A program made the position numbers and the translations under genes. From an uncultured Acidobacteriia bacterium (GTDB taxonomy: Bacteria; Acidobacteriota; Terriglobia; Bryobacterales; Bryobacteraceae), in the NCBI GenBank assembly GCA_903875575.1, contig CAIQWJ010000020.1, forward strand, positions 1 to 64,000: 64,000 nt of DNA, written 5' to 3'. The notes under the pieces are model-generated. The model was not told where the DNA came from, did not search any database, and worked only from the letters and a program-made list of their open reading frames with translations. How positions within the stretch are numbered: the first letter of the stretch is position 1; each line of letters starts with the position of its first letter. Positions 33,187 to 42,893 of the stretch are shown one piece after another.

Positions 33187-34549
33187 TCTTTTTCTCCTCC
33201 TTGCGGGCCTGCTTTCTGCCGCCCCCTGCGACCTGATCGTGTCGGCCCGCTACGTGGTCACCATGGACGCGCAGCGTCGGATCATCCAGAATGGCGCCGT
33301 CGCGATACGCGCTGATCGCATTGTCGCCGCGGGCACGAAAGCCGATATTGACCGAGCCTGGCAGCCGAAGAAGCGGATTGATCGCCCCAACGCCATCGTC
33401 ACGCCCGGGTTGATTAACACCCACACCCACGCTGCCATGTCGCTCTTCCGCGGTATCGCGAATGACGTGAATCTGCAGGACTGGCTCAACAATTTCATCT
33501 TCCCCGCCGAGGCGAAGAACGTGTCTCCTGACTTCGTCCGCTGGGGCACGCGCCTTGCCTCGCTGGAGATGCTGCTCTCCGGTACCACGACCTTCACCGA
33601 CATGTACTACTTCGAGGACGTGGTCGCTGAAGCCGCCAAAGAGGCCGGCATTCGCGGGGTTCTCGGCGAGACCATCATTCGGTTCCCGGTGGCGGACGCG
33701 AAGACTCCCGAAGAAGGCCTGCAATACGCCGAGAAGTTTCTGGTGCGCTTCAAGGGCGACCCGCTCATCGTGGCTGCAGTGGCACCGCACGCCCCTTACA
33801 CCAACAAAGATGAAACTCTGAAGGCCGCCCGCGCGCTGGCCAACAAGTACAACGCTCCGCTCGTCATCCACCTTTCAGAGACGAAAAAAGAGAATGACGA
33901 CATGCAGACCGCCCGCCACATGAGCCCCACGGAGATGTTGAACGGGCTAGGCGTGTTCAACGGTCGTACGGTCGCTGCCCATGGCGTTTGGCTTTCCGAT
34001 AAGGACATGACCATCCTCAAGGCTCACAACGTCGGCGTGGCGCATAACCCGGGCAGCAACATGATGCTTGCCAGCGGCACGGCACCGGTGCCCGAGTTAC
34101 TCAAGCGAGGGATTGCAGTGGGGCTCGGCACGGACGGCCCGGCGGGCAGCAATAACGATTTCGACATGATGGAGGAGATGGACCTCGCGGCCAAGCTCCA
34201 GAAGCTGGTGCGCAACGACCCGCAGGCGCTGTCAGCGAAGCAGTCGTTCGAGATGGCAACCATCGGCGGCGCAAGGGTATTGGGGCTGGAGAAGGAAATC
34301 GGCTCGCTCGAAGCCGGGAAACGCGCGGATCTGATCTCGATCGACCTCGATGCCCCGAACGCCGTCCCGATGTACGATGTCTACGCCCAATTGGTCTATT
34401 CGCTGAAGGGTTCGAATGTGATCGACGTCCTGGTGAACGGCCGCGAAGTCGTGCGCGACAAACGCTGCCTGACGCTCGACCAGGCTGCGATCATCGCGAA
34501 GGCACGCGAGTACGGTGCGAAGGTCGCCGCGTCGGTAGCAAAGAAGTAG
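33170..34549 (+). CDS. Exported amidohydrolase, MTA/SAH deaminase-like
   Basis: ATG at 33170 is used, one codon after a TTG. The 459-residue product starts MLRSFSLFLLLAGLLSAAPC, a signal peptide or lipoprotein-like leader, unexpected for a deaminase. The body is a TrzA/SsnA-type amidohydrolase: GLINTHTHAAMSLFRG (metal His pair), VAPHAPYTN, HLSETKKE, AAHGVWLS and GLGTDGPAGSNNDFDM (metal Asp). The closest group is the 5-methylthioadenosine/S-adenosylhomocysteine deaminases; adenosine-type nucleosides are plausible substrates given the operon. Export to the periplasm would let it deaminate nucleosides before uptake by NupC. It overlaps cdd by 17 bases. Confidence 0.88.
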   Translation: MLRSFSLFLLLAGLLSAAPCDLIVSARYVVTMDAQRRIIQNGAVAIRADRIVAAGTKADIDRAWQPKKRIDRPNAIVTPGLINTHTHAAMSLFRGIANDVNLQDWLNNFIFPAEAKNVSPDFVRWGTRLASLEMLLSGTTTFTDMYYFEDVVAEAAKEAGIRGVLGETIIRFPVADAKTPEEGLQYAEKFLVRFKGDPLIVAAVAPHAPYTNKDETLKAARALANKYNAPLVIHLSETKKENDDMQTARHMSPTEMLNGLGVFNGRTVAAHGVWLSDKDMTILKAHNVGVAHNPGSNMMLASGTAPVPELLKRGIAVGLGTDGPAGSNNDFDMMEEMDLAAKLQKLVRNDPQALSAKQSFEMATIGGARVLGLEKEIGSLEAGKRADLISIDLDAPNAVPMYDVYAQLVYSLKGSNVIDVLVNGREVVRDKRCLTLDQAAIIAKAREYGAKVAASVAKK

Positions 34550-34556
34550 CGGCGGA

Positions 34557-35651
34557 TCAGCCGATGTGGACCTGTTCCACGATCTCGATGCCGAAGCCTT
34601 CGAGCGCCACAATTCTTCGTGGGTGATTCGTCAGAAGTCGAATTGTACGCAGGCCGAGATCCGACAGAATCTGTGCCCCGATGCCAACCTCGTGCTGCTG
34701 CGGCGGGCGGGCAATATGACGGTCATGCCCGACCAGGCGGCCGTCTTCCACTCGCAGACCGGGGCCTGTTGGATGCAGATAGACGAGTGCTCCCGCGCCC
34801 TCTTCGGCGATACGCTTCATGGAGCCGCGCACCAGTTCCTGGCAATCGCAGGGTGAGGCACCGAAGAGATTCCCGTAAGCGCAATGCGAATGCATACGGA
34901 CCAACACATTGCTTTTGCCTGCGATCTCGCCGCGGGTCAGCACAAGGTGCGATTCCGGGCTGAGGTCACTGGTGTACTGGATGGTGCGGAAGTCGCCGTA
35001 GGGAGTACGGATGGTGCCTTCGGCCTGACGATGGACGCAATGCTCATTCTTCAGCCGGAAGCGAATCAGCTCTGCGACCGAGATCATCTTGATGCCATGG
35101 GTCGCGCAGAATTCCTTCAACTGCGGGACACGCGCCATGGTGCCATCGTCGTTCATGATCTCGCAGATGACGCCGGAAGGATGGAGGCCGGCCAGTCGGG
35201 ATAGATCCACGGAGGCTTCCGTCTGTCCGGCGCGAACCAGCACGCCGCCATCGCGAGCACGGAGGGGAAACATGTGGCCGGGGCGGGCAAGGTCACTGGG
35301 TCTCGTGGCGGGGTTCACGCAGGCCAGGATTGTGCGGGTACGGTCTGCCGCGGAGATTCCGGTGGTGACGCCTTCGACGGCGTCCACGGCCTCGCAAAAG
35401 GCTGTTCCGAAGTTCGAGGTATTGTTCGGCGACATGAGCGGCAGGCGGAGTTCGTCGCAGCGGGCGCCCGTGAGGGTCAGGCAAATCAGGCCGCGGCCAT
35501 GCGTGGCCATGAAGTTGATGATCTCCGGCGTGACTTTCTCGGCGGCGATGGTGAGGTCACCTTCGTTTTCGCGGTCTTCGTCGTCAACAACGACAAGCAT
35601 GCGGCCGGCGCGGGTCTCTTCGATAGCTTCAGGAATGGTGGCAAAAGGCAT
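34557..35651 (-). CDS. ribB: 3,4-dihydroxy-2-butanone-4-phosphate synthase fused to a degenerate GTP cyclohydrolase II domain
   Basis: The start is ATG 35651 ([20 protein letters not shown]), giving 364 residues. The N-terminal RibB half is complete: [38 protein letters not shown] and [20 protein letters not shown]. It makes the four-carbon precursor of riboflavin. The RibA half keeps the zinc cysteines ([17 protein letters not shown]) but lacks the usual RQEGRGIGL (here LHPTGPGLR) and the catalytic DxRDY before GIGAQ (here QQHEV, so the nucleophilic Arg is His). The cyclohydrolase activity is probably lost, like the RibBX variants known in Proteobacteria; another ribA would then be needed. 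Converges with the deaminase gene, 7 bases apart. Confidence 0.93.
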   Translation of the reverse strand: MPFATIPEAIEETRAGRMLVVVDDEDRENEGDLTIAAEKVTPEIINFMATHGRGLICLTLTGARCDELRLPLMSPNNTSNFGTAFCEAVDAVEGVTTGISAADRTRTILACVNPATRPSDLARPGHMFPLRARDGGVLVRAGQTEASVDLSRLAGLHPSGVICEIMNDDGTMARVPQLKEFCATHGIKMISVAELIRFRLKNEHCVHRQAEGTIRTPYGDFRTIQYTSDLSPESHLVLTRGEIAGKSNVLVRMHSHCAYGNLFGASPCDCQELVRGSMKRIAEEGAGALVYLHPTGPGLRVEDGRLVGHDRHIARPPQQHEVGIGAQILSDLGLRTIRLLTNHPRRIVALEGFGIEIVEQVHIG

Positions 35652-35726
35652 TGAGAATGGGGAAAATTCCACTATAGCGTCCGAAGGCAGGCAGCGCGTG
35701 AACCGGCGTGTAATAACTGACAACCA

Positions 35727-38264
35727 ATGGCCCGCGCATGGAAGCAGTACATTGTCCTGGCAGTTCTGTGCCTGTGTGCGACGTCGTACGAGGCAGGGAA
35801 TGTCGCATATGTCATTCACGCCATCCGCAGCCCCGGTGAGGTTCCGGCCGCGCCGTTTTCGATCCGTAACGTCACTCGAATCATCGGCAGCGGACCGCTC
35901 TTCGGCGATGAGATTCTTTCCATCAACGGACGCCCGTTCACAGCCAAAGGGCAGTACGACGAAGCGGTGGCACGTGCGCATCCCGGTGACACGCTGACGC
36001 TGGTGATGGGCGAACCATCAGGCAGGGCAGTAGAGAAAAGCGTCGTTATCGGCAGTCAATCCGCGGGCACTACAAGTGGCAACATTGCAGTCGCGCTCTG
36101 TCTGGACGTTCTGGTACCGATAGTCTGTCTGGGGTTGGGTTTTGCGGTTGCCTTCATTCGTCCCCGCGACCGCAACAGCTGGTTGCTGCTGCTCGTTCTG
36201 ATCGGGTTCAGCGGACTGTTGAGCGGGACGGAATGGCAGAGTCCATTCCCCGGGCTGCAATTGATATGGTCCGCGCTCTGCAACATCTGGTGGGCCGGGT
36301 CCATGGTGCTCTTCAGCATCTACTTTCCGAGCCGTTTCGAACTGGACCGGCGCTTTCCCTGGATCAAATACCTGTACCTTGTGCCTGCTGTCGCGCTTCA
36401 GTTCTTCCTGTGGAGCGTGCTCTGGATCTGGGTGCATGACATTGGCGGGGCGCAGCCATTGCGGGCGCTCTACGTGGCTTTGGCACCGTGGAATCTGATT
36501 GCGCAGTCGGTTGGCATCTCTATCTTCTTCATGGTGATGGGATCCAGGGCCGGAACGGAAAAACAGCCGGACGAACGACGGCGCCTGCGGATACTGCGAA
36601 CCGGCGCGACGCTGAGTCTTGCTCCCATGTTTCTGCTGGTGCTGTACGCCCTGGCTCGGGGCCACGACCTTCTGTTTGGCGTGCCATGGCCCATCCAGGC
36701 GACCGCGTTCATCATGATGGCGCTGTTTCCCCTGACACTTGCGTACGTCATTGTGGTGGAACGCGCCATGGATCTGAGTTTTGTGATCCGGCAGAGTGTC
36801 CAGTACGCGGTGGCACGATTTGGCGTGCGCGCTCTGCGTCTGTTCCTGATTGTCACCTTCGTGAATCTGATTCAGAATCACGCAAAGGGTTTCTCGGCGG
36901 CGTCCGTGGCGCAGTGGTCGGGGACCATATTCATCGGGCTGGTCGTCTTCCGTCAGAGAGCGATTACGCACTTTTCAACCTGGGTGGATCGGCGGTTTTT
37001 CCGCGAGGCCTACGACACCGAGACGGTACTGACGGAACTGGCGGTAGAGGCGGGGAGCTATGTAGAGATCGATCCTCTTCTCGAAAAAGTCGCAAAACGC
37101 ATCTCGGATACGCTGCACGTACCGGATATCGTGATTCTGGTGAGAGAGGGCAGCGTCTATCGGACAAAGTATTCGACGCGTCTGGGGGAACCGATGGATA
37201 TCTCTGCGGACAGTCGGCTACTTACGGCGCCTGGCGAGATGAGCGCCCCGGTGCCGGTTTACTTCGATAATCCGCAGCCGTGGATCCGGAGCCTGGATGC
37301 AGAAGAGCTTCAGACACTGAGTTTCATGCGTTCCGAACTACTGCTGGCGCTGCGCGGGCGGGGCAGCGAGGAGGGCAAGATCATCGGCATCATGAGTCTG
37401 GGGCCGAAGCGATCTGAGGTGCCTTACTCGAATACGGACATGAAGCTGTTGCAGGCGATCGCCGTGCAGATGGGCATGGCACTGGAGAACAGTCGGCTAG
37501 CGGTCTCGCTCGCGGATGCTGCCGCGCACCGGGAAGTGATGAACCGCGAGTTGGAGATTGCCCGTGAAGTACAGGAGCGACTCTTCCCGCAGAAGTTTCC
37601 GAAGCTGGTGGGAGTGGACTGCTGGGGTTATTGCCGGCCAGCCCGCGGCGTGGGTGGCGATTACTACGATTTTCTGGAACTGCCCGATGGCAGGCTGGGG
37701 ATCGCGATCGGTGACGTATCCGGGAAGGGAATTCCCGCGGCGTTGCTGATGGCTAGTCTACAGGCTTCGCTCCGGAGCCAGGCGATGGCCGGACTGCACG
37801 ATCTGGCGGCATTGATGAGCAATGTGAACAAGCTGGTTTACGATACGTCGCAGAGCAACCGTTATGCGACATTCTTCTATGGCGAGTTCGATCCGGCAAC
37901 TCATCGGCTGGCATATGTCAACGGCGGCCACAATGCGCCGGTGATCCTGCGCGGGCCTGACGTGGTTCGGCTGGAGGCCACAGGCCCTGTGGTGGGGTTA
38001 CTGCCTGGGGTGAGTTTCACCATGGAGTCATGCCAGTTGCAGGCGGGCGACATCTTCATCGGCTATACGGATGGCATCAGCGAGGCGATGAACGAACAGG
38101 ACGAAGAGTGGGAGGAAGAACGTTTCATCGCCTCCGCGCGGCGGTCCGAGGACGGCGGCTCGAAGGCAATGATCGAGGGGATCTTCCGGGACGCTGACGC
38201 ATTCACCGGGAGTGCGAAACAGTACGACGACATGACGCTCTCGGTCATGAAATTGACGGCCTGA
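35727..38264 (+). CDS. Membrane sensor with PDZ, GAF and SpoIIE-type PP2C phosphatase domains
   Basis: The 845-residue protein has, in order: an N-terminal membrane anchor; a PDZ-like segment ([23 protein letters not shown], residues about 50-110); six to eight membrane helices (about 120-400); a GAF domain ([20 protein letters not shown] onward, about 430-590); a linker helix ([21 protein letters not shown]); and a SpoIIE/RsbU phosphatase domain ([26 protein letters not shown], then [12 protein letters not shown] and [13 protein letters not shown]). Such enzymes remove phosphate from Ser/Thr of anti-anti-sigma factors. No partner STAS or HPK gene is adjacent. The ligand sensed by the membrane or GAF part is unknown. 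Confidence 0.92.
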   Translation: MARAWKQYIVLAVLCLCATSYEAGNVAYVIHAIRSPGEVPAAPFSIRNVTRIIGSGPLFGDEILSINGRPFTAKGQYDEAVARAHPGDTLTLVMGEPSGRAVEKSVVIGSQSAGTTSGNIAVALCLDVLVPIVCLGLGFAVAFIRPRDRNSWLLLLVLIGFSGLLSGTEWQSPFPGLQLIWSALCNIWWAGSMVLFSIYFPSRFELDRRFPWIKYLYLVPAVALQFFLWSVLWIWVHDIGGAQPLRALYVALAPWNLIAQSVGISIFFMVMGSRAGTEKQPDERRRLRILRTGATLSLAPMFLLVLYALARGHDLLFGVPWPIQATAFIMMALFPLTLAYVIVVERAMDLSFVIRQSVQYAVARFGVRALRLFLIVTFVNLIQNHAKGFSAASVAQWSGTIFIGLVVFRQRAITHFSTWVDRRFFREAYDTETVLTELAVEAGSYVEIDPLLEKVAKRISDTLHVPDIVILVREGSVYRTKYSTRLGEPMDISADSRLLTAPGEMSAPVPVYFDNPQPWIRSLDAEELQTLSFMRSELLLALRGRGSEEGKIIGIMSLGPKRSEVPYSNTDMKLLQAIAVQMGMALENSRLAVSLADAAAHREVMNRELEIAREVQERLFPQKFPKLVGVDCWGYCRPARGVGGDYYDFLELPDGRLGIAIGDVSGKGIPAALLMASLQASLRSQAMAGLHDLAALMSNVNKLVYDTSQSNRYATFFYGEFDPATHRLAYVNGGHNAPVILRGPDVVRLEATGPVVGLLPGVSFTMESCQLQAGDIFIGYTDGISEAMNEQDEEWEEERFIASARRSEDGGSKAMIEGIFRDADAFTGSAKQYDDMTLSVMKLTA

Positions 38265-38319
38265 TTCAGATTTGTAGTAGTTGGCGCATCTCGTTTCGTT
38301 ACAATAAGATCAGTTGCGC

Positions 38320-39153
38320 ATGATGCCTGCTCTGATCAGCTTTGAGGTTCCCCGGTTCGGCCTGACGGCCGTATTGGATATCCTCGCGGTGGCGCTGGTA
38401 CTTTACCAGTTGCTGCAGATTGTCAGGGGCACGCGGGCGGCGCACATTTTGGCGGGCGTTCTGACGGTCGCCATTATTTATCAGTTTGCGGTGCAGTTAG
38501 GCCTCGAAACCCTGCGCTCCATGTTGTCTTCGCTGGCACCTTATTCCGCCATTGCGTTGATTGTGCTGTTCCAGCAGGAAATCCGGCGGGCGCTGGGACG
38601 GCTCGGTCGTCGGCGGTTGCTCGGTGGCTATCATGCGCTGCAATCCACGGAAGAGATTCTGCTGGCGATTGCTTCGCTTTCGCGCGACCAGTACGGTGGT
38701 TTGATTGTGCTCGAACGGGATGCCGGGTTACGTACGTTTGTGGAGAGCGGGGTCCGTCTGGACGCGCATGTCTCGCGGGATCTGCTGCTGTCGATCTTCA
38801 TGCCGGGCACGGCTCTGCATGATGGCGCGGTGATTATCCAAAAAGACCGTATCTCCGCAGCTGCGTGCTTCCTGCCGCTCAGCGTGCGGCCGGAGATTTC
38901 GAGCCGTCTCGGCACCCGGCATCGCGCAGGACTGGGCATTACGGAAGAATCGGATGCGCTGGCGCTGATTGTGAGCGAGGAGACGGGTGCGATTTCTGTA
39001 GCCTCCAGCGGTGAGATGGAGTTTGGCGTCACGATTGAGCGTGCGGAAGAACGAATTCGCAGGCACTTTGGCTACAAGGGTGCCATGGCACCGGCACCAA
39101 CCCGCGTTGCCATGACAGAGACTCCACGGGAACGCGAGAAGGTTGTGCGATGA
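38320..39153 (+). CDS. cdaA: Diadenylate cyclase CdaA
   Basis: The product is taken from ATG 38320 as 277 residues (TTG 38314 and ATG 38323 also possible). Three membrane helices (TAVLDILAVALVLYQLLQIV, AAHILAGVLTVAIIYQFAV, and a shorter one) precede the DAC domain. The catalytic motifs are present: LHDGAVII (DGA) and GTRHRAGLG (RHR). It condenses two ATP into c-di-AMP. The next genes are cdaR (overlap ATGA) and glmM, the conserved cluster that links c-di-AMP to cell-wall precursor synthesis. Confidence 0.95.
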   Translation: MMPALISFEVPRFGLTAVLDILAVALVLYQLLQIVRGTRAAHILAGVLTVAIIYQFAVQLGLETLRSMLSSLAPYSAIALIVLFQQEIRRALGRLGRRRLLGGYHALQSTEEILLAIASLSRDQYGGLIVLERDAGLRTFVESGVRLDAHVSRDLLLSIFMPGTALHDGAVIIQKDRISAAACFLPLSVRPEISSRLGTRHRAGLGITEESDALALIVSEETGAISVASSGEMEFGVTIERAEERIRRHFGYKGAMAPAPTRVAMTETPREREKVVR

Positions 39154-39827
39154 CGGCGGGCAGGCTGAAGGCCCTGGCGACGCACAATGTCGGGTTGAAA
39201 GCTCTGGCTTTACTGGCGGCGTTCGGACTTTGGTATAACATTGCGAGCGAACCGGAACTGGCGACCATCGTATCCGTACCGGTGGACTACAAGAACTTTC
39301 CGAAGGATCTGGTCATCAGTTCAGCGACCGTGGATTCCGTGGCAGTGGAGGCGAGGGGGCCGGCCAGCAGACTGCGTGAGATGCAGGAATCGCGGGTGGC
39401 GGCAGTGATCGATTTCGCGAGCGTCAAAGCGCCAGGAGAGAGAACTTTCAACCTGACCGGGGCGGAACTCCGGCCGCCGCGCGGCGTGACACTGGTGCGC
39501 GCCATTCCCGAGCAACTGCGGTTTACCTTTGAGAAGCAGGTGACGGGCAAAGTACCGGTGGAAGTGGAATACTCCGGAGCGCTGCCACGAGGCTGGACGC
39601 TTCTGAGGGCGACTGCGGAGCCCGCCCAGTTGGAAGTCACTGGACCGGAGAGCCGGGTTCGCGCGACCCGCCGGGTGCTGACGGATCCGTTCGATCTCAG
39701 CCGCGTGACGGACAGCACCTCACCAGAAATGACGCAGGTACTCTCCACCTACATCCCGGACGCGGAACTCCAGTTCGCCGGCGAACCCCGCGTTACAGTA
39801 AAAATTCACGTCGAAAGAAATCGGTAA
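39150..39827 (+). CDS. cdaR: YbbR-domain regulator of CdaA (CdaR)
   Basis: The 225-residue protein has one N-terminal membrane helix (NVGLKALALLAAFGLWYNIA) followed by two YbbR-like beta repeats (VPVDYKNFPKDLVISSA, then GKVPVEVEYSGALPRGWTL and VTGPESRVRATRRVLTDPFD). In Firmicutes, CdaR binds and controls CdaA. It has fewer repeats than the usual three or four. Translationally coupled to cdaA; glmM starts 11 bases later. Confidence 0.9.
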   Translation: MTAGRLKALATHNVGLKALALLAAFGLWYNIASEPELATIVSVPVDYKNFPKDLVISSATVDSVAVEARGPASRLREMQESRVAAVIDFASVKAPGERTFNLTGAELRPPRGVTLVRAIPEQLRFTFEKQVTGKVPVEVEYSGALPRGWTLLRATAEPAQLEVTGPESRVRATRRVLTDPFDLSRVTDSTSPEMTQVLSTYIPDAELQFAGEPRVTVKIHVERNR

Positions 39828-39838
39828 CTCAAAACAAC

Positions 39839-41185
39839 ATGGCGAAAAGGCTTTTTGGAACGGATGGAATCCGTGGGACGGCGGGCGTTGCCCCGCTGGA
39901 TCCGCAAACGGTAACGGCGCTCGGTATGGCGCTTGCCGAAGATCTGCAGCATCAGAAGCTGGCGCATCTGCCGGTGATGATCGGAATGGATACTCGTGAA
40001 TCGGGACCGGCGATTGCGGCCCAATTGGCGGAGGGGTTGCGTCGTGGAGGAGTCGGATCGGAGTTTGCCGGAGTACTGACGACGCCGGGGGTGGCGTACC
40101 TGACGCGCACGGGGGAGTATGCAGCCGGGGTGATGATTTCGGCCTCACATAACCCTTTTGAAGACAATGGGATTAAGGTGTTTGCTCGAACGGGCTTTAA
40201 GCTGCCGGATGCGGAAGAGCACGAGGTGGAAGAAGCCATATTCCGGTTACTGCCTGAGGTCGGCGACAGTGGGCAGGCGGCTGTTTTGGCCGAGTCCGCC
40301 AGTTCGCAGCGCTATCTGGAGTTTCTGGTTTCGACGCTGGCTTCCGAACGTCCGCTGGCGGGTCTGAAAATCGTGATGGATTGCGGGAATGGTGCCGCGT
40401 CGGCTCTTGCCCCGGAACTGTTTCGCGCGGTGGGCGCGGAAGTGACCGCGATTCACAACACGCCAAACGGCCGGAACATCAATCTGAATTGCGGGGCGCT
40501 GCATCTGGAAGCTCTTCGCGAACAGGTTGTGGCAAGCGGGGCAGACGCGGGCGTGGCGTTCGACGGCGATGCCGACCGGGCCATGCTGATTGCCCCTTCC
40601 GGGCGGTTGGTGGACGGCGACGCGGTGCTGCTGATTGCGGGACGACAGATGCAGTTGGACGGACACCTGCCGGGCAACATGGTGATTTCTACCGTGATGT
40701 CAAACCTGGGGCTGGAGAAGGCGCTGGAGCGGTTGGGTATCACGATGCTACGGACGCCGGTTGGCGATAAATACGTACTGGAAGAGATGGTGCGGCGAGA
40801 GGCTGCACTTGGCGGAGAACAATCCGGGCACATCATTTTCCGCGAATATGCAACGACGGGTGACGGGATGCTGACTGCGCTGAAGGTGCTGGAAACCGCA
40901 GTGCGGGCCGGGGTGAACCTGGATGAACTGGCTCAGGATCTGGTAGTTTATCCGCAACTGCTGGTGAATGTGCGAGTGAAGGCACGGCAGCCCCTGGAAG
41001 AGTTGCCGCGTGTGACGGATGAGATCCGGGCGTGTGAAGCCGAACTGAATGGGTCGGGCCGGATTCTGGTGCGGTATTCGGGGACGGAGCCTTTGCTGCG
41101 GGTGATGGTGGAAGGCCCGGAAGACGGCCAGGTGAAGCGACTGGCAGAGCGGGTTGCGGACGTCATTCGCGCCGAGATGGGGTAA
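39839..41185 (+). CDS. glmM: Phosphoglucosamine mutase
   Basis: The 448-residue protein starts MAKRLFGTDGIRGTAG. It has the phosphoserine loop ISASHNPFEDNGIK (active Ser103), the metal site FDGDADRAML, the sugar-binding GGEQSGHIIF and the phosphate-binding RYSGTEPLLRVMVEG. It converts glucosamine-6-phosphate to glucosamine-1-phosphate for UDP-GlcNAc. In other bacteria GlmM also binds and inhibits CdaA; the operon supports the same here. Confidence 0.97.
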   Translation: MAKRLFGTDGIRGTAGVAPLDPQTVTALGMALAEDLQHQKLAHLPVMIGMDTRESGPAIAAQLAEGLRRGGVGSEFAGVLTTPGVAYLTRTGEYAAGVMISASHNPFEDNGIKVFARTGFKLPDAEEHEVEEAIFRLLPEVGDSGQAAVLAESASSQRYLEFLVSTLASERPLAGLKIVMDCGNGAASALAPELFRAVGAEVTAIHNTPNGRNINLNCGALHLEALREQVVASGADAGVAFDGDADRAMLIAPSGRLVDGDAVLLIAGRQMQLDGHLPGNMVISTVMSNLGLEKALERLGITMLRTPVGDKYVLEEMVRREAALGGEQSGHIIFREYATTGDGMLTALKVLETAVRAGVNLDELAQDLVVYPQLLVNVRVKARQPLEELPRVTDEIRACEAELNGSGRILVRYSGTEPLLRVMVEGPEDGQVKRLAERVADVIRAEMG

Positions 41186-41248
41186 CACCAGACCTGAAGT
41201 TCATCGGCCTTGTTTGGTTACAATCAGGGCAGTGCGAAGGCATTATGG

Positions 41249-41283
41249 ATGCATCCGGAATACCACCGGATGCATTTTTTATT
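41249..41283 (+). terminator. Rho-independent terminator after glmM
   Basis: A perfect 10-bp stem, atgcatccgg/ccggatgcat (41249-41258 with 41266-41275), loop aatacca, is followed by tttttt-attt. It lies 63 bases after glmM. A -10-like ttacaat at 41217-41223 just before it could also start a very short RNA ending here. The remaining bases to 41471 hold no other feature I could support. Confidence 0.85.
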
Positions 41284-41471
41284 TGGTACAGGGATGTCGG
41301 GCCTGGTTCCATGGCCGCCCGTCAAGTCATACAAACGAAATGAAATAAACCCTACCAACTGCGACCCAATATTCGCATTCGGCCCATACAAAAATTGAAT
41401 TGGACCCGCACTGCCTTTGGCCCGTAGACTTAGATTTCGGGCCTGTATATTTCAGTAAAGGCTCCACGAAT

Positions 41472-42734
41472 ATGACACCCACTATGGCAGAATCAACTGG
41501 CAGTCAGGTCACCCTCCTGCACCGGATCAGCAGCATTGTGAGTTCAGATCAGGATCTGGAAGCAGTCCTGCGCGAGCTCGTCAGTCTGGCGATGAACGTG
41601 ACGAACTCGGACGCGTGTCTTATCTATCTGATCGACACGGGAACGAACGAGGTGGTCCTGCGCGCTTCGCAACTTCCGCATGACGCGGAAATCGGCAAGG
41701 TTCGGCTGAAAATGGGCGAAGGCATTACGGGTTGGGTCGCCGTACACAACTCCGTGGTGGCTTTGGGTAAGAACGCCTCGGCCGATTCGCGTTTCAAGAG
41801 CTTCAGTTCACTACAGGAAGATACCTACGAGGCGTTCCTTTCGGTGCCGCTGGTGAGCAGCGGAGAACTGATCGGCGTTATCAACGTTCACCATTGCGAA
41901 CCGCATCAGCATTCGTCGGATGAGGTGGCGTTGGTGACATTCATCGGCGAGCAGATGGGTGGTTTGATCGGCCGGCACAAGCTGGCGGACCAGTCGCTCA
42001 GCGCAGTGAAGCGAATGGAGACGCTGGCGGCCGTCGCTCAGACGATTTCTGCGGAAAGCTACCTGGAGCGCATTCTTCAGGCGATTTCCGAGATGGTGGC
42101 GGAGACGCTGGATTCCGCTGTTTGCTCCATCCTGCTGGTGGACGACGAGAAGAAGGAATTGACTGTGAGCGCGGCGCGTTGTTCGTCGCCGGATTACATG
42201 CACCGGATGCCGATTCGCATGGAAGGTTCGCTGATTGAAGCGGTCATTCGCGACGGGCAGCCCGTGATCATTCGCGACATCCACGCGGAGAAGCAGTTCC
42301 GGTATCCGGAACTGGCGCGCAAGTCCGGTCTGGTTTCCGGGCTGGCTGCACCGCTGCTATCGCTCGGTAAAGTGATCGGGTCGATCAATATCTACACTCG
42401 CGAGGCGCGTACGTTCTCCGATGAAGAGGTCGGGTTCGTGACCGTGGTGGCGGGGCAGGCGGCGATTGCGATCAAGAACGCGCGGCTGATGTCGGAAACG
42501 CTCGACATGAAGCGCACGCTCGAAGCGCGGAAGCTGATTGAACGGGCAAAAGGCATTCTGCAGTTCAAGCACGCTCTCACGGAAGAAGAAGCGTATCTTC
42601 GGCTGCGGAATGAAAGCCGGCGGCTGCGACGTTCCATGCGGGATCTGGCGGAGGCGGTCATTCTGGCCGACGATCTGAACCGCAAGGAAGGCGCGGCGAG
42701 ACCGCTGGTTCGCGAAGACACGGAAATCATGTAA
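41472..42734 (+). CDS. GAF-GAF-ANTAR RNA-binding antiterminator regulator
   Basis: The product from ATG 41472 has 420 residues. GAF 1 covers about residues 10-160 (ISSIVSSDQDLEAVLRELVS, AFLSVPLVSSGELIGVINVH). GAF 2 covers about 175-345 (ETLAAVAQTISAESYLERIL, SGLAAPLLSLGKVIGSINIY). A linker helix leads to a C-terminal ANTAR domain (EARKLIERAKGILQFKHALT, EEAYLRLRNESRRLRRSMRDLAEAVI). ANTAR domains bind paired RNA hairpins and prevent termination; the GAF domains would sense a small ligand. No kinase or receiver domain is present. Targets are unknown; the structured leader at 42824-42893 is the nearest candidate. Confidence 0.92.
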   Translation: MTPTMAESTGSQVTLLHRISSIVSSDQDLEAVLRELVSLAMNVTNSDACLIYLIDTGTNEVVLRASQLPHDAEIGKVRLKMGEGITGWVAVHNSVVALGKNASADSRFKSFSSLQEDTYEAFLSVPLVSSGELIGVINVHHCEPHQHSSDEVALVTFIGEQMGGLIGRHKLADQSLSAVKRMETLAAVAQTISAESYLERILQAISEMVAETLDSAVCSILLVDDEKKELTVSAARCSSPDYMHRMPIRMEGSLIEAVIRDGQPVIIRDIHAEKQFRYPELARKSGLVSGLAAPLLSLGKVIGSINIYTREARTFSDEEVGFVTVVAGQAAIAIKNARLMSETLDMKRTLEARKLIERAKGILQFKHALTEEEAYLRLRNESRRLRRSMRDLAEAVILADDLNRKEGAARPLVREDTEIM

Positions 42735-42770
42735 GACCGGCAGATTGCGGCGGAGCGGTAGTTTTGAGTG

Positions 42771-42794
42771 TCGCTCCCTTGCGGTCGCGGCTCT
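42771..42794. repeat. 24-bp interspersed repeat, copy 2
   Basis: Identical over 24 bases to 2874-2897 and in the same orientation, with different flanks. It lies between the ANTAR regulator and the yheT leader. Confidence 0.65.
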
Positions 42795-42823
42795 TTAACA
42801 AGCGGCTCTATCAAGTGGTTGTG

Positions 42824-42893
42824 CCGCATGCGGCGAATTCCCGTAGCCGGAGCCTCCCGTCTCCTGCGACAATAGGAATTCGCTGCCATGCGG
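42824..42893 (+). promoter_or_regulatory. Long leader hairpin enclosing the yheT ribosome site and start codon
   Basis: The left arm 42824-42841 (ccgcatgcggcgaattcc) pairs with the right arm 42875-42893 (complement of the same with one extra base and one mismatch). The right arm holds the ribosome site aggaatt (42874-42880) and the ATG at 42888. When folded it should hide both. The left arm contains the self-complementary ccgcatgcgg, giving an alternative fold. Confidence 0.6.

Noticed and set aside
34550-35726. FMN riboswitch near ribB
   Set aside because: The 75 bases upstream of ribB show no recognisable RFN-element conserved segments and are too short for the element.
35652-35981. N-terminal extension of RibB by 110 codons
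   Set aside because: It runs antisense into the SpoIIE phosphatase gene and has no RibB-like residues; [10 protein letters not shown] is the family start.
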